Shown in pieces: positions 18,901 to 29,000 of a stretch of 64,000 nucleotides of DNA; position 1 is the first letter of the stretch; each line of letters opens with the position of its first letter. Source of the stretch: Vibrio sp. 10N.261.45.E2 (GTDB taxonomy: Bacteria > Pseudomonadota > Gammaproteobacteria > Enterobacterales > Vibrionaceae). The notes beneath the pieces were generated by a model, which saw only the letters and a program-made list of their open reading frames with translations, made no database searches and had not been told where the DNA came from. The DNA is taken from positions 1-64,000 of the forward strand of contig NZ_MCZZ01000159.1 in assembly GCF_002875705.1 (NCBI RefSeq). Reading direction: 5' to 3'. The position numbers and the translations under genes are program-made.

Positions 18901-19078
18901 CTTGTGGCGCTTGACCCGGATAGCTCGTTTTGATGACCACCTGAACATCAGATAGATCAGGAATCGCATCAACGGGCGTATTTTTTACGCTGTATAAGCC
19001 ACCAAACACGATGGCGACAGTCGCGACCAGAACCAGAAATCGGTTACTGATGGACCAACGAATAATTGCATTGATCAT
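15935..19078 (-). CDS. cusA: CusA-like heavy-metal RND efflux pump
   Basis: At 1047 residues this is a full-length HME-RND pump with 12 predicted helices and two large periplasmic loops. Features matching E. coli CusA include the helix-4 Asp in A-I-G-A-M-V-D-G-A and the pore methionines in L-M-Y-M-P, A-P-L-T-M-I-E and R-I-D-M-L-A-T-G-I-K (Met573, Met623 and Met672 positions). It is predicted to expel Cu(I)/Ag(I) using the proton gradient, together with the CusB-like and CusC-like neighbours. Its start overlaps the cusB stop by four bases (ATGA). Confidence 0.92.
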   Translation of the reverse strand: MINAIIRWSISNRFLVLVATVAIVFGGLYSVKNTPVDAIPDLSDVQVVIKTSYPGQAPQVVEDQVTYPLTTAMLAVPGAETVRGYSFFGDSYVYIIFNDDTDMYWARSRVLEYLSQVASNLPSSAKPTLGPDATGVGWVYSYVLQDKTGKHDLAELRSLQDWFLKYELQTVEGVSEVATVGGMVTQYQVQIDPAKLRAYFLTLQQVNKAIQDGNQETGASVVEIAEAEHMVRTTGYLTSIEDIQSLPLKVTDKGTPLLLGDIADINLGPQMRRGISELNGEGEAVGGVIVMRFGENASEVIDSVKNKLAELQAGLPDGVEIVATYDRSTLIDSAVENLWKKLAEEFIVVAIVCALFLFHIRSSLVIALSLPVGILGAFIVMHWQGINANIMSLGGIAIAIGAMVDGAIVMIENVHKHIERTPLTDKNRWQVIGKAAEEVGAPLFFSLIIITLSFVPVFALEGQEGKMFCPLAFTKTYAMAAAAGLAITLVPVLMGYFIRGNVLPEHKNPVNRSLVTMYKPLLNLSLKYPKVMIVIALGLMASAYYPTSKLGSEFIPPLDEGDLMYMPTTYPGISIGKARELLQQTNKLIKTIPEVETTWGKIGRAETATDPAPLTMIETVIQLKPRDEWRDGVTTESLRKEFDDLIQFPGLTNAWVMPIKTRIDMLATGIKTPIGIKIAGPDLSVIEDIGSQLEPILNGMSGTASVYAERVAGGRYVTIDIKRRSAARYGLSIKEVQQVISTAVGGMNVGETVEGLERYPINVRYPQDYRDSVVKLQNLPLVTPNGARIALSDVADIRYEDGPPMIKTENARPNGWVFVDIDGRDLGSYVAEAQQVVAEQVVLPAGYSLAWSGQYEYMERAKDRLSVVVPITIAIIMLLLYLSFRRVGEVMVIMLTLPLAMVGGLWLMHYLNYNFSIAVGVGFIALAGVAVEIGVIMLVYLNQAWHFKKLDAEQNQQTLQQTDLTDAIREGAGLRVRPVMMTVLTVIIGLIPIMYGEGTGSEVMQRIAAPMIGGMASALLLTLLVLPAIFKLWKQREVTQIQSETSK

Positions 19079-20802
19079 AATGTGCCCTCACCCGCTTCTA
19101 AAGATTTGAGCACATAATCTGAACCCTGTTTCGCCACTAGAAACCGGATGGTTTGACCCTCGGCAAACTCGGATAAATCAAGGTCGTCACTGGCTTGGAA
19201 ATTCATTTCGCCCGCTTTCCAATCCCACTCAGGCACAGGCTTGTGGCTCACCGTGATCATTCCGAAATCAGGCATTAGCATGGTGATGTTACCCTTCACC
19301 CACACTTCACCTGGCATTTGATGTTCACTGACCTTGTAATCAACCACCTCGTATTGGCCTGACTCCGTTTTCATCATTTCAAAATCAACCACTTGCCCGC
19401 GCTTAAGCTGGCTGATGTCCAATTCTTCAGCGAAGGTGAAGTTCATGACCATGCCCGGCCAATCCCACTCAGGTACAGGTTGGTGATTGATGGTTGCCAT
19501 ACGGCTGCCTTGCATAACATCTGCAATTTCACCTTTTGCCCAGGCTGTGTCTGCTTGTTCTTCTACACCATTGATTCGTGACAAATCCGCTGATTGGCTA
19601 GATTCAGAATCCAGCATGAAGTGCGCTGAAGTGACAATCCGCTCGTCTTGCGTGAGCCCTTGCAACACCTCGATCTTGTCACCCGCTTCACGCCCTACTT
19701 CAATGCGTGCCGAACGGTATTTACCTTCGCCTTCAGACAAAACAACACGAGTCATACCGCCGGAATGAATAACCGAAGATCTTGGAACAGTAAGAACTTG
19801 GTCGTCACTGATGGGTTTCAGTGCGATATTGGCGAACATGTTAGGTTTAAGCTCACCATTAGGGTTAGAGAATTTCAAACGAACGCGTAAGGTTCGTGTT
19901 TTAGGGTCAAGGATTGGGTACACGTAGTCCACAGTTCCCTGCCACTCTTTACCCGGAATCGCATCAAGTGTCATCTCTGCATTACTGCCCGATGAGATCC
20001 AGTGTGCTTGGCGCTCAAACACTTCTGCGTCAACCCAGACTTCATCTAATGGCCCTGCACTGATTACCGCTTGAGCAGGCGAAAGATAACCACCCTCACG
20101 AATGTTGAGGCTTGCAATAACGCCATCTGCAGGTGCTTTGATTTCAATGGTTTGTGAAGCTTTGTCCTGTCGAGTAATCGATCGAATCTGGGCTTTATCA
20201 ACGCCCAAGGTCACCAAGCGTTCAGTCGATCCTTTTATCAATCCTTTGCGACCTGTTTTGTAAGCACTCAGCAGTTCCTCTTGTGCTTTAACAAGCTCTG
20301 GAGAGTAAAGCGTGAAAAGCACATCGCCTTTATTCACCTTCTCACCGACCGCGTTAATATAAAGCTTCTCAACCCAGCCTGCAGCGCGAACGTTGGTTTG
20401 CCACAATGTACTTTCATCGAACGCCACGTAACCGACCGTTTCAATACGTGGAGACAAAGACTCCAACTCAACCTTTGCTGTTTTGACACCGAGGTTGTTT
20501 TCTACTGACGGGTCAATAAATACAGTGCCAGCTTTGTCTGAACCAGCACTTAAGTCATCGGCGTATACAGGAATCAAATCCATACCCATCGGAGATTTAC
20601 CCGGTTTGTCACGCTGATAATTTGGATCCATCGGTGCAACCCAATACAAGGGCTCATCGCTCGCCTGTGAGGAGGAGTTTCCCTGAATCGCCCCCGCCAT
20701 TGCTGACATATCATGTGCCTGGTTAATTAGAAAATAATTAGCACCAAAACCTAGTGCGCCACCGACCAACAATGCGATTGTGGCTACTTTTACTGATTTC
20801 AT
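19075..20802 (-). CDS. cusB: CusB adaptor fused to two tandem CusF domains
   Basis: The start is ATG 20802, with AAGGAA just upstream; a longer frame only overlaps cusC. The 575-residue protein has a membrane-anchor/signal helix and a CusB-type metal-binding segment (about 52-80, Y-W-V-A-P-M-D-P ... D-K-P-G-K-S-P-M-G-M-D). Adaptor hairpin, lipoyl and beta-barrel domains extend to about 415, followed by two CusF-like domains (about 421-490 and 502-570). Copy 1 has the full His440-Trp448-Met451-Met453 set known from CusF. Copy 2 keeps His, Trp and the last Met but has Gly at the first Met. CusF is a separate 110-residue chaperone in E. coli. Confidence 0.88.
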   Translation of the reverse strand: MKSVKVATIALLVGGALGFGANYFLINQAHDMSAMAGAIQGNSSSQASDEPLYWVAPMDPNYQRDKPGKSPMGMDLIPVYADDLSAGSDKAGTVFIDPSVENNLGVKTAKVELESLSPRIETVGYVAFDESTLWQTNVRAAGWVEKLYINAVGEKVNKGDVLFTLYSPELVKAQEELLSAYKTGRKGLIKGSTERLVTLGVDKAQIRSITRQDKASQTIEIKAPADGVIASLNIREGGYLSPAQAVISAGPLDEVWVDAEVFERQAHWISSGSNAEMTLDAIPGKEWQGTVDYVYPILDPKTRTLRVRLKFSNPNGELKPNMFANIALKPISDDQVLTVPRSSVIHSGGMTRVVLSEGEGKYRSARIEVGREAGDKIEVLQGLTQDERIVTSAHFMLDSESSQSADLSRINGVEEQADTAWAKGEIADVMQGSRMATINHQPVPEWDWPGMVMNFTFAEELDISQLKRGQVVDFEMMKTESGQYEVVDYKVSEHQMPGEVWVKGNITMLMPDFGMITVSHKPVPEWDWKAGEMNFQASDDLDLSEFAEGQTIRFLVAKQGSDYVLKSLEAGEGTL

Positions 20803-20812
20803 TATTCGTTCC

Positions 20813-22246
20813 TTATTGATGGTTTGTCGCAGTTGGTTGCGGTTGCTCAACCTGATAATCAAAGCCACTCAGGAGTGACGCGAGCTTGCTATTCACGATG
20901 TTGAGGTCAGTGATCAAGCGCTGTTGCTCTAGCTTCAAAGCAAGCTCATCTGCCGTTGCTGAAATCACATCATTAAACTGTGCCGTGTTGTTTTGATAAC
21001 CTCTTTCAACCGCACGGATTCGCGCCGATGTCTGAGGTAATAAGGAACTTTGGTAACGCTCTAAGCGCTGGGCGAGGTTCGCCTTATCCACCAACAATGC
21101 ATTCACTTGCGCGTTCATTTGGGAAAGTAAGGTGTCTTTTTGAGATTTAGCTGCGCCAACTTGGTGTTGAGCAGCAGACAAGTTCTTGTCTTGTCGGTTT
21201 CCGGTAAACAGAGGGATATCGACCGTTAGATAAGCACTCACAAGATCAGAAGCAGGTTCACCTGCCATGTTGTTAGCTTGTCGATGGGCATACATGACTT
21301 CTATGCCAAACTGAGGTGTGTAAGCTTGTTCTGCCAATTCAACTTGTGTCTGATTAGACGAGATAGTCGCGTCCGTTATCTTAACGAGCGGATGTTCCAT
21401 CAACAGTTGATAGTGCTTAGTTGAATCGATATTGGTTGCTAGTTTATTTTCCAACACCGACCAATCAATTTGGTTAGTCGCTTTGAGTGTGCCCTGAGAA
21501 TCAAGAGTCTGAGAACCAATAGCTTGATTCCCTAGCCAATCCGAACCCAACCATTCAGAAAGCTGAGAGATTAAACGACGTTGAACTTGCTGGTTTGCCT
21601 GCAATTTCTCATCAAGCTTACTCACTTGAAGCTGAGCGTTAAGCAGATCTTGCGCTTCACTTTTACCAATCGAGTAATTGGTTTGTACATAGTTTTCAAG
21701 CTCAACCAACAAACGACGATTTTGACGAATCACCGACTCAGCTTTTTGGTGATAGCCCAATTCAAGCCATAGCTGCGTCATGCTGTTAGCAACGGTAAGC
21801 TCACGAGCCTGCACTTGAAGAGCTAACCCATCCGCTTGCTGACCGGCTTTTTTTTGTTGAAGACCGAGTGTATTGCCACGCTCAAATTGCTGCATCAGAC
21901 CAACCGAAATATTGGTCATTGGGTCTTCATCAAATTGGAAGCTATCGACTGGCAGACCACCAAATCCGACTTTTAGTTTTGGGTCCATCAAGGTTGCGCT
22001 GGCAATACCGGTTTCTCGCATCGCTTGCGACTGAGCAAAGTACTGCTTGCGATTGCTGTCTTGGCTCAATGCTATCTCAATCAATGTATTGAGTTGCTGT
22101 GTTGAGCTCTGTTGCTCCGCTTGTGTTGAAGCAGGTGCAGCAGCCGAAGTACTGGCTGAAATAAAAGCAGCACTCGAAACAAAGGCTGCAGCGACCATGA
22201 CACTCGCGTTTATTCCAAACACGGAGGTTGTTGGTTTTATATTCAC
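20813..22246 (-). CDS. cusC: TolC-family outer-membrane efflux factor (CusC-like)
   Basis: The 477-residue protein has a signal peptide-like N-terminus and two outer-membrane-efflux repeats with long coiled-coil helices (for example L-L-N-A-Q-L-Q-V-S-K-L-D-E-K-L). It starts at GTG 22246. It forms the exit duct for the CusA/CusB pump. No lipobox is evident, unlike E. coli CusC. The cusB start follows ten bases after the stop. The gene could be shared with other pumps, but its position ties it to copper. Confidence 0.85.
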   Translation of the reverse strand: MNIKPTTSVFGINASVMVAAAFVSSAAFISASTSAAAPASTQAEQQSSTQQLNTLIEIALSQDSNRKQYFAQSQAMRETGIASATLMDPKLKVGFGGLPVDSFQFDEDPMTNISVGLMQQFERGNTLGLQQKKAGQQADGLALQVQARELTVANSMTQLWLELGYHQKAESVIRQNRRLLVELENYVQTNYSIGKSEAQDLLNAQLQVSKLDEKLQANQQVQRRLISQLSEWLGSDWLGNQAIGSQTLDSQGTLKATNQIDWSVLENKLATNIDSTKHYQLLMEHPLVKITDATISSNQTQVELAEQAYTPQFGIEVMYAHRQANNMAGEPASDLVSAYLTVDIPLFTGNRQDKNLSAAQHQVGAAKSQKDTLLSQMNAQVNALLVDKANLAQRLERYQSSLLPQTSARIRAVERGYQNNTAQFNDVISATADELALKLEQQRLITDLNIVNSKLASLLSGFDYQVEQPQPTATNHQ

Positions 22247-22339
22247 AATGAATGTCCATATCTAGCGTTAAATAACGCATATAAAAGATTGGCGTATCAG
22301 ATTTATGATTCTGATATAGCTATGTTTTTAGATATAGAT

Positions 22340-22804
22340 TTATGCGGTAGGTGGGCGTAACAAAGATTGAGCGCGTGCGACTTTCTGCCCGATAATGACA
22401 GATTGAAAACGAGCTAAAGAAGAGACAAAGGGATTGGCGGCTTGAACAGCCTGAATCGGGTAAGAAGTTGCAGAACACACTGAGGCACAGCAATCGGCAC
22501 TCGAACAATGGTTACCCATCATCTGACTGCCGTCTTCGCTCATTGAAGACATATCGCATTGAGCCATCATGTCATGAGCACTCATACTAGAGTGTTCAGC
22601 GTGTGGATTTTCACTCATCACATGACATCCCGCCATGGAGTCATTAGCCGAAGTATCGCTGTGGTAACAAGCCGATTTACCCGAGCTCATTTCCATCATC
22701 ATTACTTCAGTCATCATGGCTGATGAACTTGAGGCATAGCTAGACATCAACATCGCAATGATGCTGAAAACAATAATCCAAGTTTTTCGGAATGTGTTTG
22801 TCAT
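22340..22804 (-). CDS. Met/His/Cys-rich periplasmic copper-binding protein
   Basis: The 154-residue protein begins with a signal-like hydrophobic segment (I-I-V-F-S-I-I-A-M-L). It then has clusters of Met, His and Cys (M-M-M-E-M-S-S, H-A-E-H-S-S-M, N-H-C-S-S-A-D-C-C). It ends in L-L-R-P-P-T-A, reminiscent of the R-P-P tail of CopL/DUF2946 proteins. It is the first gene after a CueR-type promoter and heads the cus operon. I infer periplasmic Cu(I) binding; no characterised homologue is identified with certainty. Confidence 0.7.
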   Translation of the reverse strand: MTNTFRKTWIIVFSIIAMLMSSYASSSSAMMTEVMMMEMSSGKSACYHSDTSANDSMAGCHVMSENPHAEHSSMSAHDMMAQCDMSSMSEDGSQMMGNHCSSADCCASVCSATSYPIQAVQAANPFVSSLARFQSVIIGQKVARAQSLLRPPTA

Positions 22805-22829
22805 AGCTTACCTTTGAATTTCCAACGCA

Positions 22830-22860
22830 ACTATAAACGTTCCCCTTAGGGTAAGGTCAA
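22830..22860 (-). promoter_or_regulatory. CueR/MerR-type promoter of the copper operon
   Basis: Read leftward, a -35 TTGACC (22855-22860) and a -10 TATAGT (22830-22835) are separated by 19 bp, the over-long spacer typical of MerR-family promoters. The spacer holds the partial dyad CCTTACCC...GGGGAACG, similar to CueR operators. It is 26 bp from the first gene. The CueR gene itself is not in the window. Confidence 0.75.
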
Positions 22861-23037
22861 TACCATTGTGCCGATATTTGCCTGACCGTTGAAAAATTAT
22901 TCATCCTCTCTTTCATCAAAGTGAGATAATTCTTCAACTTTGCAGTTTTTTCTTTAAAAATTATCCAATTAGCTAGCGAAACCTCTATCTGTGTATTTTA
23001 CTTAAAATAGTGCAACCACGATTCACGGATGATAAAA

Positions 23038-26000
23038 ATGGCTAACAAAAAAAACGTCGAAGCAAACAAGAAAAATACAGAAACCAAAAATAAGAAAAGT
23101 AACGAGCTAGAACAAAAGAAACCAACACAAAAAAAGAAGCTCAGACTGCATTCACACTTAAAAGTTAATATCCCACTTTTTCAATCACTCATGATGATAT
23201 TACCATCACTGGCTAAACACGCTTCTGCCGAGGATGTAGATAACTCCGGCGGTGCTAAAGATCTAGTAACCGCAAATAACGGGAAAGAAAAAGACGTCAT
23301 CGATGACCATACAAAAGCGAACTCATCAGAGATTACTCATCAAGAGGCTCAAACGAGCGACAGCGACGTAAACTCAACTTTAAATGCAAGTCACGCGCCC
23401 CATGGTTCGAATTCTCACTTAGTTCCTTCTCATCATTTATCGACGCTTTCTCACCCGCAAATCCATTACGTTCCTTCGGTATCGATGCCGACTATCTCCT
23501 CAGGAAGTAACGGTCAGCCGAGTCATTCAAATGTGCCTACCACACCAACTCTTCCCGTCACCAACGATAAGCCGGTGTTAAACCACATCAGCAGCCAAAC
23601 CGTGAATGAAGGCGACCCGAAAATCACCGGTCAAATCACCTCAACGGATATTGACCATGGTGATACAGCAACCTATAGCTCGCCACTGACCCAACCGGGC
23701 TTTACGTTAAATACCGACGGCACATATACCGTTGACCCAACAGACCCTAGCTTTGAACACCTAGCGGTGGGCGAACATCAAACGCTGATTATTCCAGTCA
23801 TTGCCACGGACAATAATGGCGGGAACAGTGTTTCTCAGAACCTGGTTATTCGTATCGATGGCACCAACGATAAGCCTATCGTGTCATCATGGGCGCAACT
23901 ACCTGATGGTGTTGAAGATAAAACCGTCATCATTAAAGAATCGGATCTGTTAACACAGGCAACCGATGTAGATACTAGCGATACACTTACCGTCACTCAT
24001 CTACAAGCTGAACACGGCACAATAGTTGACAATAAAGATGGTACTTATACTTATTCACCAGACAAAGACTACAACGGTGAAGTTCGTTTAACTTACCGTG
24101 TAGAAGATGGTCACGGTGGTCAAGTTGATACACAGGCACGCTTTAATTTAGCCGCTGTTGGAGACACAGCAAAAATAGGTGGGCAAGACACTGCAACTCT
24201 AGAAGAATTTGGCGACCGAACTTCGGCTTTCTCTGATATGACAGACCACTCTCCGGATCATCATCATGCTAATGAGAGTAAATTGTTCAATCAAATTCTA
24301 TCTGTCAGTGGTCACCTAACCATTACCGACCCTGATCTTGGTGAAGCTGAATTTCAGTGGAAACCGACCGTCAATGGGCAATATGGGCATTTATCGATTT
24401 GGGATAATGGCAACTGGGTTTATGAAGTGTCTGCAGGTAACTCTGCTGCGGGCAGAGCCATTGATAAGTTGGGTCAAGGTGAAGAACTTACCGATACCAT
24501 GACCGTCTACAGTAAAGATGGCACGCCACACGATATCGTTATCACCATTCACGGTGATAACGACCGTCCTTATTGCTCTTCTGAAGTTATCCTCAATGCA
24601 GGTACAGAAGATACTCGCCAAAACTTGACTGTTGCAGACTTATTACAAAATTCCGTCGATGTGGATCATAATGATGCTGGGTTATTAACCATTGCAAATC
24701 TACATGCCGACCACGGCTCTATTGCTATTAATAAAGATGGCAGCTTCTCGTTCACCCCAGATAAAGACTACAACGGCCCCGTGCTTTTTACCTATGATGT
24801 TAAAGATGCACATGGTGGTGTCACACGTACTCACGCTACAACTAACTTAGCCGCTGTCGGTGATGCTGCCATCATTACAGGGGATGATAAGGCCGATGTG
24901 CACGAGGATTCTAAGGGTAATCAAACTCAGTACGGTGCCAGTGCCGGCGGTTACGGGTATGACTTAACTGTAAAGGGTAAGCTCGACATTGTAGATCCGG
25001 ACCAAGGTGAAGATAATTTCCCGCAGGGACATGGTTCTTCAACCTGGTATACCGGAGATCATGGTGGTCAATTAATTATTGGGGCAAAGGGTAGCTGGAC
25101 TTACAATATTAATAATGCAGCTCCTTCTATTCAGCGCTTGGGGCAGGGCGAATCGATGGTGGATACAGTGCAAGTGCACTCCGCCGATGGCACCACCCAT
25201 AATATTGCTATCACTATACACGGGACCAACGATGCGCCTGTACTAGCCGCCCAGACTCATTCGGTTACAGAAGACGGTAGCGTGCTGAAGGGCACAATGA
25301 TTGCCACTGATGTCGATCACGGTGACAAGCAGATATTTAGTATTTCTAATGCTGTTGACGGTCTTACGTTTAATGCCAATGGTAGTTACAGCTTCGATCC
25401 AAGCAATGCAGCCTATCAGCATCTGGCCAATGGGCAGACTCAAACCTTGACTATCCCCGTAACGGTTACTGATAGTGCTGGTGCGACTGATACTCAGAAT
25501 TTGGCGATTACCATCACCGGCACCAATGACGCTTCAGTACTGGCTAATGGGCTTGCCAGTGCAACAGTTACCGAGGATCAGACTTCTTCGGCAAACCAAC
25601 TCTCCTCCTCATGGCAAAACCTAGCTATCACTGATGTTGATAGCACTGCTGAAGCTGCCATTGTACAAATTGAAGTGAACGGTGTACTGCATCAAGTGCC
25701 TGCGGATTTCGCAATGAGTCTACAGGGCGACCATGGTACTTTTCATACAACGCATGGTACTGATGGGCATGATAAATGGCGCTACACTGCTGATAACACG
25801 CACAGTGAAATACAGGGTTTAAAAGATGGGCAAAGCCTAACTGATTCTATTACCTTAATTACCGCCGATGGAACAAGAATTCCGATCACAGCGACAATTC
25901 AAGGTGCCGATGATCACGTTATCATTGATACGCCAAATGCTGTGACAGCGAGTCTGGGCACTGCGATTGAAGATACCAATACATCGATTTCTGGCATGTT

Positions 26001-29000
26001 GGCAGCACACGATGTTGATACAGACGACAGTGTTCATTTTGAAGTACAAAACACTGCAGGTAGTTATGGCACGTTATCGGTAAGTCAAGATGGCAGCTGG
26101 CATTATGATTTAGACCCGGCCAAAGCTAATCCATTAAATCCTTGGGACAATGTCCCTGAAGTATTTAATGTTGTGGCAGTTTCTAGTGATGGGTCAAAAG
26201 CCACGCAACGTATACAAGTTAATGTGCAAGGTACTTCTGATGCAGCGATTATCAATGGCGTTGACAAAGGCTCGATTATCGAAGATCAACATATTGGGTC
26301 AAGTTCACTTCACACAATAGCAGTTTCAGGCTTATTGACCGTGACGGATCCTGATGCCGGACAAGACCATTTTCAATTCAGTCAGTTTGGTGAACAGGCT
26401 ATGCACGATCCTTTTGGTGGCAGTTTACACATCACCCCACAAGGTGATTGGGGATATTCAGTAAGTAACAGCGCGCTGCAGCACATTCATGAAGGTGATA
26501 CTGATAATGTTGTGTACCGCGTGCAGTCGGCAGATGGCACGTCACATTTAATTATTATTACGGTAACAGGCACCAACGATGCACCTGTACTTACCGCTCA
26601 GACTCAGTCGGTAATCGAAGATGGCAGCGCACTTAAAGGACAGATGCAGGCCACTGATGTCGATGACAATACACATCTCACTTTTGAAATTGCAACCCCT
26701 GTAGATGGTTTGACCTTTAATGCTGATGGTAGTTACACCTTTGACCCCTCCAATGCCTCCTACCAACACCTTGGTGCAGGGCAAGATCAAACGATTACCA
26801 TTCCTGTAACGGTAAAAGACGAGGTCAACGCAACATCGACTCAAAATCTAACGATTATTGTTCATGGCACTAATGATGGTGCGATTATTAGTGGTGATAC
26901 AAGTGGAGCTAGTAAAGAGGATACTAGTTTATCAGTTGTTGGTCATGCTATCGTCGCTCAAGGACAATTAACCGTAAGTGATGTTGACACTGGTGAGGCA
27001 ACATTTCCATTTCAACAGGGTGCGAGTGTTCAGGGATATGGAAAGTTTTTAGTAGCACCCTCAGGAAGATGGAGCTATTCAACTAATAATGATGACACTC
27101 GTATCCAAGCCTTAGGTGAAGGTGAGACGTTAACGGATACCTTTAAGCTGCATTCCGCTGATGGTACAGAGCAGACAATAACAGTGACCATTGAGGGGAC
27201 TAATGACGTGCCTACAGTCTCTAGTGCTGTAGCTCTCACTGCGGGCACTGAAGATGTAGCACAAACTATTACTACGGCACAACTCCTTGCCAATGCCACT
27301 GACGTTGATACCAGCGACGTCTTGAGTATTGCCAACCTCGCAGTGAACCACGGAACCTTTACCGGTCCTGATAGCTCAGGGAACATCCATTTTATCCCAG
27401 AACCTAATTATAACGGAACGGTCACATTTACCTATGATGTAACCGATACTCACAATGGATCCGTTCATACAACAGCAACTACAGATCTATCTGCCGTAGG
27501 AGATGCCGCAGTTATAACTGGACCAGATTTAGATATCACCGAAGATGTCAATGTTGACACTATGGGCCGAGCCATAACTGTTCATGGCCAGCTAAATATT
27601 GTAGACCCTGATACTGGTGAATCTCACTTTGATCCCAATATCGTACAGGGAACAAATGGCCCACAAGTTGGGTATACTTCTACCCATGGTGCTAAAGTAC
27701 TTATGGATCCTGATGGATCTTACTCCTATATTATCGACAATGACTCTAAGACTGTTCAACAGCTTGCTGAGGGAGAATCTCTTGTTGATACCGTAACGAT
27801 AAAATCAGCTGACGGTACCACCCACGATATTAACGTAACAATTCACGGTACCAATGATGCTCCAGTACTTGGGGTGACCCAAACAACTCACGCTACGGGT
27901 ACCTTAACTGAAACCGATGTAGACACTTCAGATACCCACCAGTTTTCTGTTACACAAGGAACTGGTCACTTTGGAACTCTCACCGTTGATTCTCAAACTG
28001 GTGCGTACACCTATACACCTAATGGATCGGTAGTTGGTATGCAATACAATAGCCTACTAGGTCACTATGTAGGTGAGGAAATCTTTGAAGTAAAGGTTGT
28101 TGATAATCATGGCGCCGAGTCGTCAAAATTTATGACTTTCGGTACGCAGGGATTTGTCTCTGCACCAGCGGGAACAGGAACAGGTCCGGTGATTGTCACA
28201 ACAACGGCACCAGTAATTGGAACAACTCCGCCACCAGTATTTGGTGCAACCCCTGCAGCATCAAATGCAGTAACGCTTGATCTTGCAAGTAGTAGTGACA
28301 GCGGTAATTCACAAACAGATAATCTTACCAATGACACCACGCCAACCATTGATGGTCATACTGACATTCCGTTCTCTCAAGTAACAATCTACGATGGCTC
28401 ACAAAATGCGATTGGCCATGGGACTTCTGATGCTTCAGGCAATTTCTCTATAACGGTTTCTACAATAGGCGACGGAGTTCATCACCTTAGTGCGTATGCA
28501 CTTGATCCATCAGCTGTCGTGCCAACGATATCTTCAAACCTTGATATTACTGTTGATACACAAGCCGATATTGGAGTCCATATGGTGCAAACACCTACTG
28601 GGGGCCATATTGATGCATTACAGCTGTACATGGGGCAAGATGTTACCGCAACTTCAATTCAGCTGGTTGATGAACATGGTAATCACGTCACCATAGACCC
28701 AACAGTACACATGACACCGAGAGCAAGTTCTAGCCACCCAGATCATAACTATGTAACTTACAATAATATTGATGTTTCGACTCTCAGCGGCACGGTTCAT
28801 GTCGAAGTAGAGGGAATCGATACTGCGGGCAATACCGTTCAAGATCACAGTGGAAGCTACACGGTTGAAGTACTTTCTGCGATAAGCGTATCTCTTACTC
28901 ATGATACAGGAACAGATACTACCGATCTCATTACCAATGATGGAAGCTTATCTATTAGTGGGCAAAATAATGGAACCTCGTTACAGTACTCCACCGATGG

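Noticed and set aside
20803..20868. Extended start of the cusB gene
   Set aside because: It overlaps the end of cusC. ATG 20802 has a strong RBS and begins the hydrophobic signal segment.
28107..28349. Antisense frame with a matching twin at 30492-30779
   Set aside because: The match is caused by the 2,430-bp DNA repeat of the adhesin gene. Both lie antisense to a real frame, without start signals.
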